Origin: Stemphylium vesicarium
Taxonomy: Eukaryota > Ascomycota > Dothideomycetes > Pleosporales > Pleosporaceae
Assembly: GCA_004380135.1 (NCBI GenBank)
Contig: QXCR01000081.1
Coordinates: forward strand, 62,001 to 126,000
Direction: 5' to 3'
DNA length: 64,000 bases
A program made the translations under genes and the position numbers. Shown piece by piece: positions 44,646-55,838 of this stretch (positions are counted from its first letter, which is position 1; every line of letters begins with the position of its first letter). The notes below the pieces were generated by a model. It ran no database searches, had not been told where the DNA came from, and worked only from the letters and a program-made list of their open reading frames with translations.

Positions 44646-47600
44646 ATGCGGAACTACTGGTCAATCCTTCTTGCATTGGCCAGCATAGCTCGCGCACAAA
44701 ACAACGACACGGTTCTAGGTGCTCAAGCATCTCCATCGCCTGCAGCACCCCCGTATGAAACTCCCAACAATGGATACCGGGCGCCAGGGTATGGGAACTC
44801 AGAGAGCGTATGCAAGACGACCACAGTATATGGATATGGAAACCCCTCTACCACTACTGTCCGAATCACGGTCGAGGCTTCCCCGACATGTCCGAAGCCT
44901 AAACCAACTACGAAAACAGTCACAACAAGCGTCACTCGTGAAGGCTACCCAGCTTTTCCACCGCCAAAGACTATTACAGTGACGAAAAGCATCGCTCCAG
45001 GAGGCTATCCCGCTGTTCCCCCCAAAAAGACAGTAACTATTACCTCGACTGAATCTTGCTCTGCTCGACCTCCATCGATCATCACGAAAACGATGAACTT
45101 CACTACGACCCAGGTATATTTTACCCTTGCATCATTCTATGATGCTCGCTGACCATTGAAGACTGAAACTAGCGTCATCACCAAGCCAGGCATCAATTTC
45201 ACGGAGGTACCTCGAACTGCAGTCCTTACGTGCAGCGATTGGCATTAACATTGCGCCAGACAACTACGATCACAAAACAAGTCAGCGGACCGACAATCAC
45301 AGTGAACAAAACACTGACAGAGCTGACAACTACAGTAAGTTCCCCATCGCTCAATTGGAAGCATGCCAGCTAACCTAGTAGACTTACCTTTCGACCATTC
45401 TATCGGTATGCCACCTCCGTCGAATTCGACTCTCTTACGCGATTGTGACCCCCTTTCGCTTGCGCTCGAACTTTCCTGTCGACGTTTTAGCATCGGGTTA
45501 CCATTCTTCAGGATTGCACTAATGATACATAGCTCGTGCCAACTACCGCCATCAGTTACACCCCAACGACGGAATACACGACCATCTCGACAACAACAAC
45601 GGACCTCGACACCATAACGCAAACTTTCTTGTCCACGATCGTCAGCATTTCCACGTCCACATACACCTCGGTAGGCCGAAATCTTGACTTGCCGCAAGCT
45701 TTGACAAAGCTAACATGCCTTGCTACTCCAGGTCACCACTTTCTCCACAACTCTCTACGAGACGGTCATCATTTCACGTGAGTTCATGTTCTATCACTCT
45801 GTATCCGCCCAGCTTCCCATTTCCATCAAGTATGGGATCGGCCCGAAACTCCCGAAATATTTCAGGCTGTCGGGATGTCTCGTCTTTGATTCAATTCTCC
45901 ACGACCAGCGCCATGCTGACGATCATTAGTACCAGGTACAACGTCTGTCAGCACTTCAACAGTGGTTTCGCGAACGACCGAGACTCTTACATTGACCGAC
46001 TTCATATCCGTGACGCAGACCGTGCCAGGCCCCACAATCTCGATACCTGGACCGACGGTGTCCGTTTCCGGGCCAATTCTTACCATTCCAGGCCCTGTCG
46101 AAACTAGGGTTCAGACGATATCGCTACCCGGCTCAATCGAGACTATCGTCAGCTTGCAACCCACGACGACCACGCAGGTCATCAGCACAACGGAGACCTT
46201 TTGGACCACCAGCGTATCCACGTCGGTCTCTACGTCGACGACGACTGAGTTTATTCCCACCACCATTACCGGTAAGTGATGCCGCCAGATGTTTCTTCGG
46301 TTCGGTCCAGGCGCATAAGGAAAACGTACTTTCGGAAGTAGTTGATCGAATGGCTAGCATGGCGCGCCATTTTCAGCAGATGAATCGCAGAAAGCTAATA
46401 ATGTGCAGAATCCGGTACCACGATTACCAGCACCGCTACAGTCACCTCCGAGATCTTGATTACGTCCACATTCACGCTAGAGGTTCCACAGACTATCATA
46501 GTGACTTCTGAACGAACAATCGAGCTACCAGGTCCTACGCAGGAAGTCACCGTTCCTGGTCCTACGCAAGAAGTCACCGTTCCTGGTTCTGCGCAAGAAG
46601 TCACCGTTCCTGGTCCTACGCAAGAAATTACCGTACCTGGCCCAACTCAAACCATCGAACGCACAGAAACTCTTCTGGAGACTACGACGCAGGTTTCGAC
46701 ACAATTGAGCACTGTCACACTGCCACCTGAGGTTATCGAGGTCACGACAACGCTCCCTGGCGCAATATCGACTATTACAACCGAGCTCCCGCCCAGCTTT
46801 ATTACGTCATCAATTTTCTCAACCTTGACTTTGCAACCATCAACAGTCACTTCGACCTCTGTCTCGCCTCCAATCACTATTACAGAAAGCTTCACGCAAC
46901 CTGGCCAAATCACCACATTTACGCTCACGCAACCTGGCAGTCTCTCTACGTTCACGACGCAGCTTCCAGGAACTACACAATTCTCCACTCTGACACTTCC
47001 CGGACAAATCGTGACTTCTGTAATCCAACTCCCCGGAAGTGTTTCAAGTTTCACGACTCAACTACCTGCGAGCACCGTGACTTCTACGCTGAGTCTTCCA
47101 CCCCAAACTGTGACGTCGGTCATCCAGCTTCCAGCAGAAACTCAAGTGATCACTTCGCAATTGCCGGCAAGCACAATTTTTTCAACCATCGTTCAACCAG
47201 GCGAGACAACTACATTGATAGTTGAGATTCCTGGAAGTTTGTCAATTAGCACGGTGGTATCTACTACAACCCTACCCGCTTCGACCATTTTGAGCACGAT
47301 AAATCTTCCTGGTTCGAGCTTCATATCAACATTAACTTTGCAGCCTCAAACCACCGTCTTGACCAGTTTAATCACACAGTCTTTCGTCATAACCCAGAAT
47401 CTACCGACTACCATCATTGAGACCTTGAGACCTTCCCCATCCTCCACGCTCCCAGCATCGGTATCCTGCTCGAGTGGATGCCAGCTGGACGTAACTGCCA
47501 CTAGATTGGGCTACCCTGGATCCGTTTACGTTTCAACGACATCAGTGCCCGTGACCACGCTCGACATCTTCACCAACGATGCTGGGGAGGACGTCAGCTC

Positions 47601-48702
47601 CACTCTCTACACGAACGCCATTCAGACTGAAACTCAACCGCTCACTTGGGATTTCTCGGGCGTACCACTTACCTATCCAACGGTTTATGCTGCTTACGCA
47701 ACCTTCAGCCAGCTTGAAGTCACGCCAATCGGCGCTCAATGTGTCACGGAGACGGAGACGTTGTCTCTGCCAATTCCCACCGTCTGGCCACCCCTCATCG
47801 TCGTCGAGAGCGACATCCCTGAACCGAAATCATCTGTAGCCCCCATTGTGGTCGATTATCTGAACACGCTTCCTACAGTCATTGAACAACTCGGTCAGCC
47901 AATCGGTAGCAGTGCTTGCGATCCTCTTGTTGGAAGCACTGCTGATCCCGCCACGTCAACACGCCGTCCGACGACTATCCTGCAGACGGCAGCAGACGCG
48001 ACCATTATCACTCGCCGTCGGCCAACCGCCGAGAGTGCCGTCCAGGAAACTACCTCTGAGGCCCCGCCGGCTACGATCGCAACGCCTACATCGGTCGCTG
48101 CCCCTACTAGCTCGTCGCCGCCACCTCCCCCGCCCAGCTCAAGTAGGCCTTCCCTGCCACCTCCTTCTCCTTCTAGCACTGTGACCCCTGAACCGGAGCC
48201 GAGCAGTCAAGCTCCGCCCAGCAGTTCCTCTCCTGCCCCACCTCCACCCTCTTCCAGCGTGATCCCGGAGACGAGCAGCGAGACGCCTCCTGCGCCATCC
48301 CTCTCATCTCCACCTTCCTCCAGTGCTGCACAACCGCCGACAAGTATCGCGTCTCTGTCAAGCAGCTTTGCTGACTCCGCGTCTGAAGGTCCCTCACCCT
48401 CGCCCTCTCCATCCCCCATCCCCTCCTCGTCCTTCCCACCCCCACCTGAGCCTTCGAGCGTCATTGAAACTTCCTGGTCAAGCGAAGAAGAGAGCTCTTC
48501 TTCTCCCTCGTATGCGTTTGCTTCGTCGGCCGTCCTCACCAGCCGCTCGTCCACACAAATTACGACAACCGAAGACGGCACCTCATCCTCGCTGCAGCCA
48601 TCGAGTTCCACTTTCGAATTCACGGGCGGTGCTGCACTGCCCACGGGGCAAATTGCAGGGTTCCTGCTTGGCGCCGCTGGTCTTGGCCTCGGCCTACTTT
48701 AA
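44646..48702 (+). CDS. GPI-anchored Ser/Thr-rich cell wall protein
   Basis: Eight exons (44646-45113, 45162-45206, 45260-45334, 45382-45405, 45533-45670, 45732-45777, 45930-46271, 46409-48702) join in frame to 1143 residues. The start is set by the signal peptide MRNYWSILLALASIARAQ. Short Thr/Ser-rich strings alternate with Pro-Gly turns (TVPGPTISIPGPTVSVSGP, TTLPGAISTI, TQLPGTTQFST), giving many O-glycosylation sites. Exon 8 has a PGPTQEVTV nonapeptide array, a cysteine pair in SVSCSSGCQLDV, a folded-looking part (VYVSTTSVPVTTLDIF to PTVYAAYATFSQLEV), then a long Pro/Ser stalk. The end GGAALPTGQIAGFLLGAAGL is a GPI-attachment signal. Likely a wall mucin or adhesin; ligands are unknown. The upstream mini-exons of 24-75 bases are all repeat-like and in compatible phase. 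Confidence 0.82.
46528..46653 (+). repeat. 27-base tandem repeat encoding PGPTQEVTV
   Basis: Four full units (46528-46554, 46555-46581, 46582-46608, 46609-46635) and a partial fifth encode PGPTQEVTV, PGPTQEVTV, PGSAQEVTV, PGPTQEITV and PGPTQT. The units differ by few bases, so the array is young or homogenised, and copy number may vary between strains. It lies inside exon 8 of the wall-protein gene. Confidence 0.9.
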
Positions 48703-49423
48703 TGGTAAAACCGCGACAGCACGAAAGGAGAAGATATGCAAGAGATGGAAAAGAGTCTATGTGTTGTGGGTTTTCATGTATACAATCCGTCTCCCCAGCT
48801 TTTCATGGTTTGATGTTTCCGTAAATGCGATCATGCATGATTAATTTAATGTTTTGGCACTTATGATGTGGAGTGTGCGGGGGTTTAATGATAGGGGAAT
48901 ATGAATGAGTACACTTTTCTATGCAGCACGTGTTTGCTCACTCCTGCCGTGGTGGAGTGTTGCGCACTGTAGGGAAGTCGCGCTAGTCTTGTCCCGAGAA
49001 GTGTATACGTAGTTGCCCAGGTGCTTCCCAACCAAAGAGCCCCACCCACTCACCCACAAAAGAATCTGGCTTAATCGCCAGTGAGCGCACTCCCAATGTC
49101 CACAGCGGACATCTTGTCGAACAATGATGCAGCGACCAGCCACCTCTTCTCGCCATCCTCATTCGAGAAAACACACAATCGCTAATCCAGCTGCTGGCGA
49201 GTGCGATCGGATGAGGTAGCAGGGCAAATACGACGTGTGTTGAGAAGTCACCATCGTGACAGGAAACTGGCCAATGAAAATCTGGTATTGTACATGCTTT
49301 GACCTTGGGTATTCTAAAACTGGTGGACATATTCTCTATGAAACGCGCGTGGTGACTTTTGCTCGATGTACATGTTTTGTTATTCAGTATATACCAAAAG
49401 GCCCTGTTGATGTGACCACATAT
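48703..49423. other. intergenic between convergent genes
   Basis: 720 bases between the stop of the wall-protein gene and the stop of the hydrolase gene. Both genes end here, so only 3' ends are expected. Nothing else is visible. Confidence 0.45.
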
Positions 49424-50871
49424 CTACTTCTGGAACCTATCCATGACCTCGGCAATCTTCTCTCTCACACCCTGCTTGCCCTCGTACTTTTCTAGCAGCT
49501 TCGCAACGACGTCCTCGGTCTTCTTGCCTCCGGCTTCCCTGAGAATCTCGTCTTCCCTCGGCAGACCGATCCATGAGTGCGGGTACTCCTTGTAGTCTGT
49601 CTGGCTGATGAGTGGGAGCGGCGCGTCTTCGCTGCTAGCGAAGAAAGCATCGACATCCTTCCTCTTGACATCGTCGAGTGTCTTGGGCTTCCAGTTAGGG
49701 CGTTCCTTCTTGCGCTCAACGAGGCGCGCTGTCACACCTTCGACAAAGTCAGGATGGGCCATGAAGCGAGAGGCGATGTCGTATTCTTTTTGGAAAGCTT
49801 GCGCGATAGACCATCGGGAACCGGTACGCATTTGCTGGAGTGCTACGTGGACGGAAGTGGGAGAGCGGCTGTGGATGGTCTGAATGGTCTTGTCTGCCCA
49901 GGTCTGAATCTCGGGGTCCGCGTGGTCGTTCTTGACTCGTTCGAGTGAGCTCATGATGCCCTTGATGCCAGGTTGGTCGACATGGAAAACAGCGTCGATG
50001 GTTCTGCGCAGCTCACCGGAAATGTGTGGTCGCTCGGCAGGAAGGCCAGTGCTGAATTCCTCGATTGTGGCGTTGATGATCTTAAAGCGCTCGTTAAGGG
50101 CCATGTAGTCGGGGAACTGGAGTTCAGCGAGACGAGCTTCGAGCTGCTGGAGGGTGGACGAGTGGATGTAGTGGGTTGCGATGCCGTGGTAGAAGGCGTC
50201 AACGCCCTTGAGCTGTTCGGAGGTGAGAGCGAGGTAGGTTCCGAGCGAGCCTTCCATACGTGGAAGGAAGAAGGAAGCGCCGACGTCAGGGAAGAAGCCA
50301 ATGGTGGTTTCGGGCATGGCAAAGAGCGTGTTCTCGGTCGCGATGCGGAAGGGGGCGTGTATCGACAGGCCGACTCCTCCACCCATGGTAATGCCGTCCA
50401 TAAAGGCGACGTATGGTTTGTTGTATGTCGCAATCAAGTGATCTAGCTTGTATTCCAGCCCAAAGTAGTCTGAACTCTTCTGCTGTCCCTCTGGCCCTTG
50501 CTGGTTCCACTTGGCAAGAGCTGCTACATCACCACCAGCGCAGAAGGCGCGACCGTTGCCCTTGATCACCACGACGCCTGCTAGTTCCGACTTTTCCCAT
50601 TCCTGTAACCTCGGGATAATCTTGCGCGCCATGGAGCCGTTGAGCGAGTTGAGTTTCTTCGGTCGGTTCAGCTCGATGCTGCGGACGCCGTAGTTGTTGG
50701 TGAAGATGACATCGTCGGGGTCGTCGTCTTTTTGCGCCTTCAAGAGATCTGCCGTTGGCGTGGCATACTGCAGTGTCTTAGTACTGGGCGCGCCGTGGGC
50801 TAGAGGGATGATTGTACCATCCTTGACCCGCTCATCCAGGCGGGGTTTGTGATCTTTGCGCGCAATGGCAT
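49424..50871 (-). CDS. ehd3: 3-hydroxyisobutyryl-CoA hydrolase, mitochondrial
   Basis: The spliced model, exons 50871-50818 and 50767-49424, gives 465 residues starting MPLRAKITNPAWMSGSRM. The 50-base intron has a GTACAA donor, TACTAAG branch site and TGCAG acceptor. The crotonase fold is clear: VRSIELNRPKKLNSLNGSMA, oxyanion-hole segment GNGRAFCAGGDVAALAKW, FMDGITMGGGVGLSIHAPFR, and TLFAMPETTIGFFPDVGASF with the catalytic Glu and Asp of the HIBYL-CoA hydrolase branch. The C-terminal HIBADH-type cap (ARFMAHPDFVEGVTARLVERK in outline) is complete. The enzyme removes CoA from 3-hydroxyisobutyryl-CoA in valine breakdown. An unspliced frame also runs upstream to 51217, but its extra residues look unlike a protein domain. 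Confidence 0.87.
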
Positions 50872-51338
50872 GGCGTTGGCAGCTGGGATCCGCGAGACGC
50901 AGCTCAGCGGCGTTCTTGTCAATGTGCGGAGAGACATGTGTGGTGTTTTGGGGTATGCGCGACGATGATGCAACTTTCACAGCCTCCGCAGAACGAGCCT
51001 CGGGTATCCGCAAATTGAAGATGGGAAGCCGACGAAACCTTGGGTAGTTGGTCAATTGGTCCCCACGACACACTGGAATGACAAGATGAGGCTCGGAAAT
51101 GTCTACAAAGAATAAAAACGCCAAATCGACCGGGATATGTCTTCTGCCCGCAATGCTCAGTCGTTCTTTCGCAAAGTTGGCGAGCTCGGATCTCCCCCTC
51201 TCATGATTGGGCGACACCCAACGTAATCACATCTCGCGCTAAGAAAATGATTTGAGCCTCGCCATCCTCAGACGACACCGCCCATCTCGGCCAATTGCCT
51301 TGCCTTCGCCTTCTCTGCGTCTTGTGATCGGGTCAATC
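50872..51338. promoter_or_regulatory. shared divergent promoter of ehd3 and TUF1
   Basis: Two nuclear genes for mitochondrial proteins diverge from this 467-base interval. It is GC-balanced and has no other gene. The region on the minus strand is open for about 115 codons in frame with the hydrolase exon 2, which could mislead gene finders. Co-regulation of the pair is an inference from layout. Confidence 0.45.
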
Positions 51339-52768
51339 ATGTCCTTCTCAAAGGTATTCATGCGCACTTCGCGCGCTGCTATGCAGTACCAGCGTGGCGT
51401 CTCGCCTGTGCAGAATGCTCTGGGTGCGCAGGGCACCAGCAGGTGGATGAACGGCGTCCGCAACTATGCCGCCTTCACGCGAGACAAGCCTCACGTCAAC
51501 ATTGGTATGGTGCCTAGTAATCATCGAGTAGTACTCCGCTAATTCATCCCAGGTACCATTGGTCACGTCGATCACGGAAAGGTACAGCGCATCTCCATCA
51601 ATATCCTATACGTCACTGGGTTAACACGATACAGACTACCCTCACAGCCGCCATCACCAAGCGACAAGCCGAGAAGGGCTACGCCAAATACCTCGAATAT
51701 GGCTCCATCGACAAGGCTCCCGAAGAGCGCAAGCGTGGTATCACCATCTCGACCGCCCACATTGAGTACCAGACCGACAACCGCCACTACGCCCACGTCG
51801 ACTGCCCCGGTCATGCCGATTACATCAAGAACATGATTACCGGAGCCGCCAACATGGACGGCGCCATCATCGTCGTTGCCGCCTCGGACGGACAGATGCC
51901 CCAGACCCGTGAGCACTTGCTGCTCGCACGCCAGGTCGGTGTCCAGAAGATCGTCGTCTTCGTCAACAAGGTCGATGCAGTCGAGGACAAGGAGATGTTG
52001 GAGCTCGTCGAGATGGAAATGCGTGAGCTTCTCAGCAGCTACGGCTTCGAGGGTGACGAGACCCCCATCATCATGGGCTCTGCTCTCTGCGCCATCGAGG
52101 GCCGTGAACCCGAGATTGGTGTCAACAGGATCGATGACCTGCTCAAGGCCGTCGATTCATGGATCCCCACCCCTCAGCGTGAGACTGAGAAGCCCTTCCT
52201 CATGGCCGTCGAGGATGTCTTCTCCATCGCTGGTCGTGGCACCGTTGTCTCCGGCCGTGTCGAGCGTGGTATCCTGAAGCGTGATGCTGAAGTCGAACTC
52301 GTCGGCAAGGGTACCGCGCCCATCAAGACCAAGGTTACCGACATCGAGACCTTCAAGAAGTCCTGCGAGGAGTCGCGCGCTGGTGACAACTCCGGTCTCC
52401 TTCTCCGTGGTGTCAAGCGTGACGACGTCCGCCGCGGTATGGTCGTTTCCGTCCCCGGCCAGGTCAAGGCACACAAGAAGTTCCTCGTATCCATGTACGT
52501 GTTGAGCAAGGAGGAGGGTGGTCGCCACACTGGCTTCGGCGAGAACTACAGGCCACAGATGTTCATCCGTACCGCCGATGAGTCGTGCGCGCTACACTGG
52601 CCAGAGGGTACCGAGGATGCCCACGACAAGCTCGTCATGCCCGGTGACAACGTCGAGATGGTCTGCGAGCTCCACGCACCACACGTATTGGAGACCGGTC
52701 AGCGTTTCAACATGCGTGAGGGTGGCCGAACCGTCGCCACTGGTCTGGTAACGCGCGTGCTGGAGTAA
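51339..52768 (+). CDS. tuf1: mitochondrial translation elongation factor Tu
   Basis: Three exons, 51339-51504, 51553-51581 and 51635-52768, encode 442 residues. A basic presequence of about 45 residues ([20 protein letters not shown]) precedes the G domain. G1 is GHVDHGKT at 59-66, G3 is DCPGH, G4 is NKVD and the effector loop contains [12 protein letters not shown]. Domains 2 and 3 follow ([18 protein letters not shown], then [12 protein letters not shown]) and the protein ends TGLVTRVLE. It carries aminoacyl-tRNA to mitochondrial ribosomes. The middle exon is only 29 bases and both introns fall in or beside the P-loop, with the second exactly between Lys65 and Thr66. The upstream in-frame ATG at 51252 would add residues not typical of the presequence. 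Confidence 0.95.
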
Positions 52769-55700
52769 ATCATGCATTCAGCATGACTGCGCATGATGTG
52801 AGCATACCCCAAGATAGATACTAGGGAAAGCTTCTTGTATATTAAACACTGTGTTGGACATATCCCCGCTCTCCGCTTCTCATTTGACGTTCATCATGTA
52901 CTTTAGCAGCACAGGCAAAACGGATCTAGATGAGCGGCGTTGGGCTATATAACGAAGCTGAAAGAATATAATGACCTGTACAACAACCGCCGTCGCATTG
53001 TGAAAATAGTGACTAAAGCATCCCTGACAAAAGTGAACTGCCGTTATGAGCATCGAGTCGCCATTAGTCAGACGGGACGATAGATCGCATGACGTAGGGC
53101 AGCTTGGCAGATGTGTGAAAACTTCCACGCCCCAGCGACACCACCGGCCGTCCATCTTGATCTATATCTATCGCTGCAGTCGCCATAACACCTCGGCCCA
53201 TCAGAAAATTATCTACAAAACGCTGGTCTCGAGCATCGAATGCGCTCATTATCAATCGAGCTCGCTGCATCCTCATGCGGTTGCTTTCATCCCAAACTTG
53301 AACTCGCTGCAGCTGCATTTAAGAAATGACGAAATAATGTTGACCAGATCCAAGAAACACAGATATAGTCTGGCCATATTATAGAAGGTAGAAGGTAAGG
53401 CCGTATGCATCGTAGTCTCTTGCTGACGATCACTAATTGTTGCAAAAGGTGCACATTTCCCTCGACCAGCTTCGTTATCTGGAATCGTGTTATATTGCAG
53501 ACGGCCCGCCGGATGGCCGGAGTACCCATTACTCTTGCAAACCTCTTCGGCGATTCTGGGCGCGTTATCGTCCTGCTGAATCCTTGTATTCAATCATAGA
53601 CTATGATTATCAGAATCTACAGCATCCGGGCCATGGGATTTGTTCTAAGTAAGAGCTCCAGAGTCTCATGATCCCTCGGAGCGGTCGCATACTTCTTCAG
53701 ATTTTCAATCAAGGAAGGGGAATCTCGAAAGCTTCGTGTACCCACCGCAACTGTGGGCGCGATGAGAAGCTTCTTGGAAAGTGAGACAGGGTGGTCGCGC
53801 GGGATACTCGAGTGCAAGGAAGGCCTGCAAGAAATATTCCGATCCGTTTCTCTTAAATGAATTCGTATACCTCCAGAGTTGGCGAGCTTGGCCAAAGCCA
53901 AGTCTAGGTGTTTCGGCGGGGAGTTCCGCTTACCTTCTCAGAGCATCCTACGCCGACATTACACTCAAGATAAAGAAAGCTAGCCCTCAATCACCGGCAG
54001 AGCACAGGCACGCACAATCGAACCAAACGAACCCGAACGCAGCACCCGAATATTTATCAGACGTGGTTCTAGACTCGACTTCTTGGCTATCGGGTCTTAC
54101 TCGGCTCCAGTATAGACAAACTGGCCAGAGGTCGCTGAATTAGCTCGTTTTCGGGTGGATCATGATAAACTCCCTCGCTAGAGACCCCATGGAGAAGCCC
54201 CAATGTTTTCTCGCTGCATTGCACGGGCTTCGCACAGCAATCCACATTGGTCTCCAAAGCGGGACCGTTTCCAGGTAACCGACTTCACGGATACTGCCGA
54301 CAACCCACTGTGTAACGGTACACGAAATGCAGATCGATAGCTGTACGGAGTTTACATATGCGCAGCTACCAGTTTTGACCTACCGCACTCGAAGTTCAGG
54401 GTCCCCAGTGCTGCCGAACGGCTATGCAGGCGTGGCCCAACCAAGTAGCTGACATGGAAATATGCGGCGCATTTGGCCGCTGCTCCCGCATTCTCACAAC
54501 GATCTCAAGCGTATAGCACGTAGGTGGATAAAGAAGTCAGTTCTACGGGGAAAGGAAGGGAAGCGCTGTAAGCAACCCTAGGCCTTCAAGGCACGACTAA
54601 AGCTATCAGCGTACTGAATGCGGGCTGTCACCGTCCGTTCCCCCACCGGAACCTTTGATCTGTTCCCCCGAGTATTCACCCTGAGCCGAAAATGCCGATG
54701 GACTCGGAGCAACTGCAAACTCTGGATCCTGTTCGTCGCGGATGTATATGCCGAATTATACATTTCCAAAAAGCTGTTTCGTATGCATGCGAAGCGAGAA
54801 GATATCGTACTTCGTTTAAGCGCAATGGCTATACCGGCGAATGACTGTGGTTCCACTGATATTCCTCGTCTCCAGTCCTGGTCTGCAGCTACACCTCGCT
54901 ATGGATTGTCTTAGTGCATCTTTGCACGTGCACGGGTGACAGCTGTATCGCGCCGATGAGGCTATCATCGTTCCGCCTTAATCTTACGCCTCATCACCGT
55001 GCTTGTCAACCTTCTTCTCTTCACAAGTATTTCCTGCCGACTTCTCGGTCTTTAGCTTTGGAAGCGCAGCTGGCCCGGATGTGTTGGGGGACAGCTTTGC
55101 CGTAAGGCGTTAAACGGCCGCGCATGTAGATTGTGCAGCCTCAAGCCCACGACGTTGTTGTCGGCATGGTCATTAGGCCCGACCATGCCACCGAAAACAT
55201 GGTGCTACCCACCAATCTCCTCGCAACCGTCTACGCGTGGGGAACGCTGCCCATCATTGATGTTTGCTGTCACTTAGCGCCGCAGAAGGTCGGATTTCGG
55301 GGACCGAAAGTACACAGCTACGAGTACTAATTGCGCGTAATCTCTCGTGTATGCGAAGCTTCCATAGGCAGTCATGCGTTTCGACGCTAGACGAAGGAGT
55401 AAAATGATATGGACAGGAGGGACATTACTCAGAGGCATGCACATGGAGTACCCAGATAGTGCTTACAGGGGTGAGCATGCTTACATAATCTAACATACTT
55501 TGGGTAAGCGTCTAGCTGTAAACAGGTGGGGCTAATGCCCAGAGCTGACAGCCCCTTGTTAGCAAAGTTAGAGACCGTAGGCGTCCAGCTCAAGGTGTGT
55601 ATGCCTGGCAAGGCTGACGAAACTGCCATGGAGTGACATTTTGATCCCCCGGATCCGTTTTCCTGCATTTACAGCTATCCTTGCCCCGCTTCTTGCTTAT

Positions 55701-55838
55701 CGCGCGACCTGTTTGGATCGCGGCCTGTCCCGCTGTGCGTACCTTTAAGCTTCTGCACCTGCATCCAACATCATCGTGAATGATACGTTACTTTCTACCT
55801 GTTACCTGTTTTCCGGGCCCTTCTAAAGTCAAGCCAAT
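52769..55838. other. 3 kb gene desert
   Basis: No gene recognised on either strand across 3070 bases. Short frames of 60-120 codons occur but carry no domains and do not link by splice sites. Composition looks ordinary, without a strongly A+T-rich block. It forms a boundary between the conserved mitochondrial pair and the regulator/oxidoreductase group to the right. Confidence 0.45.

Noticed and set aside
46647..47054. Valine-rich minus-strand frame with repeated motifs
   Set aside because: Antisense of the Thr-rich wall-protein repeats; no independent start or splice signals.
52769..55838. Several 60-120 codon frames in the gene-free interval
   Set aside because: No domains, no compatible splice sites, and frames on both strands at similar density.
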